NCBI GenBank assembly: GCA_963787195.1
Contig: CAWBCI010000059.1
Location: 1 to 37,631 of the forward strand
From: CAWBCI01 sp963787195
Lineage (GTDB): Bacteria > Bacteroidota > Bacteroidia > Bacteroidales > JAGOPY01
Reading direction: 5' to 3'
Length of the DNA stretch: 37,631 nucleotides
Each line of letters opens with the position of its first letter. The first letter of the stretch is position 1. The position numbers and the translations under genes were made by a program. Shown here one piece after another: positions 36,995 through 37,631 of the stretch. The notes beneath the pieces are model-generated. The model was not told the origin of the DNA and ran no database searches. It saw only the letters and a program-made list of their open reading frames with translations.

Positions 36995-37405
36995 ATGACA
37001 GTTTTTACAGAATTATTAATTGGAATAGGTATAGCAATTGTTATATTTTTCATTTTTAGAGGAATAAACCTTTGGTACTGGAAAATTAACGACTTAATTA
37101 AAAATCAAGAGAACCAGGGAGCATTGTTGACTGAACAAAATAACATGTTGAAAAATATTTATATTCAACTTGGTGGAAAAATAGAGGATGTAAGCCGATT
37201 ACGAAAATATTCTGAAACATTAAAGATAGATGATATTGATTTAGAACAAGTTGAAAATTTAAAGAAGACCCTTAAAAAAGATGAATTGATTGTGAAAATA
37301 AAACAGAATGGACGTATTGAAAAGTGGAAGAAAACAGATTGGGACGAAATTATGAAAATTAGTAATCAAGATAAATTTGAATTGATTTTTAGTAATGAAA
37401 ATTAA
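36995..37405 (+). CDS. single-pass membrane protein with coiled coil (136 residues)
   Basis: No family was recognised. The N-terminus is one hydrophobic segment (LLIGIGIAIVIFFIFRGINL, about residues 8-27) that should anchor it in the inner membrane. It is followed by a polar, Lys/Glu/Asn-rich helical region (NQENQGALLTEQNNMLKNIY, then DVSRLRKYSETLKIDD) with heptad-like spacing. The last part (DELIVKIKQNGRIEKWKKTD) may be a small globular domain. AT-rich; it follows the weak palindrome 2 and is itself followed within 18 bp by palindrome 3. Its intact frame and start ATG 36995 support a real gene. Confidence 0.7.
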   Translation: MTVFTELLIGIGIAIVIFFIFRGINLWYWKINDLIKNQENQGALLTEQNNMLKNIYIQLGGKIEDVSRLRKYSETLKIDDIDLEQVENLKKTLKKDELIVKIKQNGRIEKWKKTDWDEIMKISNQDKFELIFSNEN

Positions 37406-37419
37406 AGAATGTCAGTGCC

Positions 37420-37476
37420 TTATAACCAAGCATTCCACCCCCATGCAAAGCCGAGTCTGAATGCGGTGTTAATGGA
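37420..37476. repeat. attC-like imperfect palindrome 3
   Basis: The left arm ATAACCAAGCATTC (37422-37435) pairs with GAATGCGGTGTTAAT (37459-37473): TAAC with GTTA, GCATTC with GAATGC, three mismatched bases between. A 23-nt loop separates the arms. Size (about 57 bp) and two-block architecture are like short integron attC sites. It starts 15 bp after a stop codon and ends 52 bp before the next start. Confidence 0.5.
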
Positions 37477-37527
37477 ACCGTGCCTTTGAGAACGAACCTT
37501 ATTAGTAATTCAAACCCCCAACAAACC

Positions 37528-37631
37528 ATGAAGCACCTATTTATTTTGATTTTATTTCTTTTAAATGTCAGTTTTTCTATAGCTCAATCTTTAGCAATAC
37601 GTAAAAATGAACCAAAGGTATACATAACAAG
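37528..37631 (+). CDS. exported protein (5' partial)
   Basis: ATG 37528 opens MKHLFILILFLLNVSFSIAQ, a clear signal peptide with a cleavage site near AQS, followed by LAIRKNEPKVYI before the window ends. Too little is present to name a family. It is next in line after palindrome 3. Confidence 0.7.
   Translation, partial: MKHLFILILFLLNVSFSIAQSLAIRKNEPKVYIT

Overview
The window comes from a Bacteroidota (FCB group) genome. Four proteins carry type IX secretion system (T9SS) C-terminal sorting domains. Other phylum-typical content is a FISUMP lipoprotein, endosialidase-chaperone (S74) adhesins with a common Bacteroidota N-terminus, an Omp28-like protein, and TAnnTTTG-type promoter elements. The order cannot be fixed from the sequence. 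No rRNA, tRNA or CRISPR array was seen.

Layout. 1-2914 (minus strand): a LytS-like histidine kinase, its overlapping LytTR response regulator and the start of an HlyD/EmrA-type membrane fusion protein, with a candidate operator of three repeated boxes upstream. 2938-4862: an AraC-family regulator gene split by a complete IS4-family element with a clear target duplication. 5225-16995: large exported proteins (Asp-box propellers, a Reg_prop propeller, an Omp28-like protein, a PKD/GEVED protein), several broken by frameshifts, plus a yccF-like gene. 17126-24244: DUF3024 and NmrA-like genes, a composite transposase/T9SS-tail remnant, a FISUMP lipoprotein facing a FISUMP fragment, a beta-barrel outer-membrane protein and a YncE-like propeller. 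24298-34597: an array of three long S74 adhesin genes plus a fourth 3' remnant, interrupted by an AT-rich insert (DUF5700 protease, thioredoxin-like lipoprotein). 34598-37631: AT-rich small genes separated by imperfect palindromes.

How it fits together. Most of the window is cell-surface and secreted protein capacity that has been duplicated, deleted and recombined. The adhesin array looks like tandem duplication followed by deletion. Two AT-rich inserts sit beside an adhesin copy or remnant, and both start with the same diverged leader of about 150 bp.

The most interesting candidates are: (i) the 35-37.6 kb run of small genes separated by TAAC...GTTA palindromes, which resembles an integron cassette array without an integrase (CALIN); (ii) three unrelated heptanucleotide repeat arrays in intergenic DNA; (iii) an (AT)n tract whose length decides whether a T9SS sorting tail is in frame; and (iv) stepwise growth of a 30-bp coiled-coil repeat across the adhesin paralogs. 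Frameshifts cluster at 8.4-16.7 kb and are nearly absent from the next 15 kb, so local gene decay looks more likely than uniform sequencing error, but reads are needed to decide.
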